A stretch of DNA of 5,692 bases from an uncultured Acinetobacter sp. Lineage in GTDB: Bacteria > Cyanobacteriota > Vampirovibrionia > Gastranaerophilales > Gastranaerophilaceae. The stretch covers positions 1 to 5,692 of the forward strand of contig CAMORE010000117.1 of the NCBI GenBank assembly GCA_946623365.1, written 5' to 3'. Under the pieces are notes generated by a model. The model saw only the letters and a program-made list of their open reading frames with translations, had not been told where the DNA came from and did not search any database. A program made the translations under genes and the position numbers. Shown one piece after another: positions 5,651 to 5,692 of this stretch (the stretch's first letter is position 1; the number at the start of each line of letters is the position of its first letter).

Positions 5651-5692
5651 ATGGAAATAATTCATAATTATGAGCAATTTTTGTTTGTTTTT

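Overview
The window is AT-rich and, apart from a hairpin-rich left end, reads as ordinary bacterial chromosome. All four convincing protein genes lie on the minus strand, so transcription runs from right to left. In that order they are an uncharacterised cysteine-free helical protein (5291 to 3894), ffh for the signal recognition particle GTPase (3813 to 2419), pth for peptidyl-tRNA hydrolase (2287 to 1730), and a cytoplasmic TPR-repeat protein (1672 to 386). The helical protein begins MGMDASQVRLLGLTAR and ends NIDRTFGIFA. From memory, this recalls uncharacterised proteins of gut Melainabacteria (Vampirovibrionia, order Gastranaerophilales), non-photosynthetic relatives of cyanobacteria. I could not check this by search, so the taxon is a moderate-confidence inference.

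ffh, pth and the TPR gene probably form one housekeeping block. They share strand and have gaps of 131 and 57 bp. Ffh targets nascent membrane and secreted proteins to the translocon, and Pth recycles peptidyl-tRNA dropped from ribosomes, so the pair shares a translation and export theme. A good -10 box lies ahead of ffh, and the ffh Shine-Dalgarno sequence is partly inside a small hairpin. The gap between ffh and pth holds degenerate 8-bp repeats in two inverted arms, and pth has no recognisable Shine-Dalgarno site. The TPR gene has a strong one.

The ends of the window are non-coding and are its most unusual parts. Positions 1-245 form a GC-richer segment (62 G/C in the first 120 bases by my count) built from nested inverted repeats, probably an interspersed repeat, mobile-element relic or structured RNA. 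Next to it, at 249-315, is a 28-bp palindrome followed by conserved words. The same module occurs in opposite orientation at 5583-5650, about 300 bp upstream of the helical-protein gene. It could be a regulatory module, a dispersed repeat or a recombination site. The 400-bp region upstream of the helical-protein gene also carries further palindromes, repeated GTTACA/TGTAAC words and two candidate promoters. I found no tRNA, rRNA, CRISPR array, complete insertion sequence or clear intrinsic terminator.
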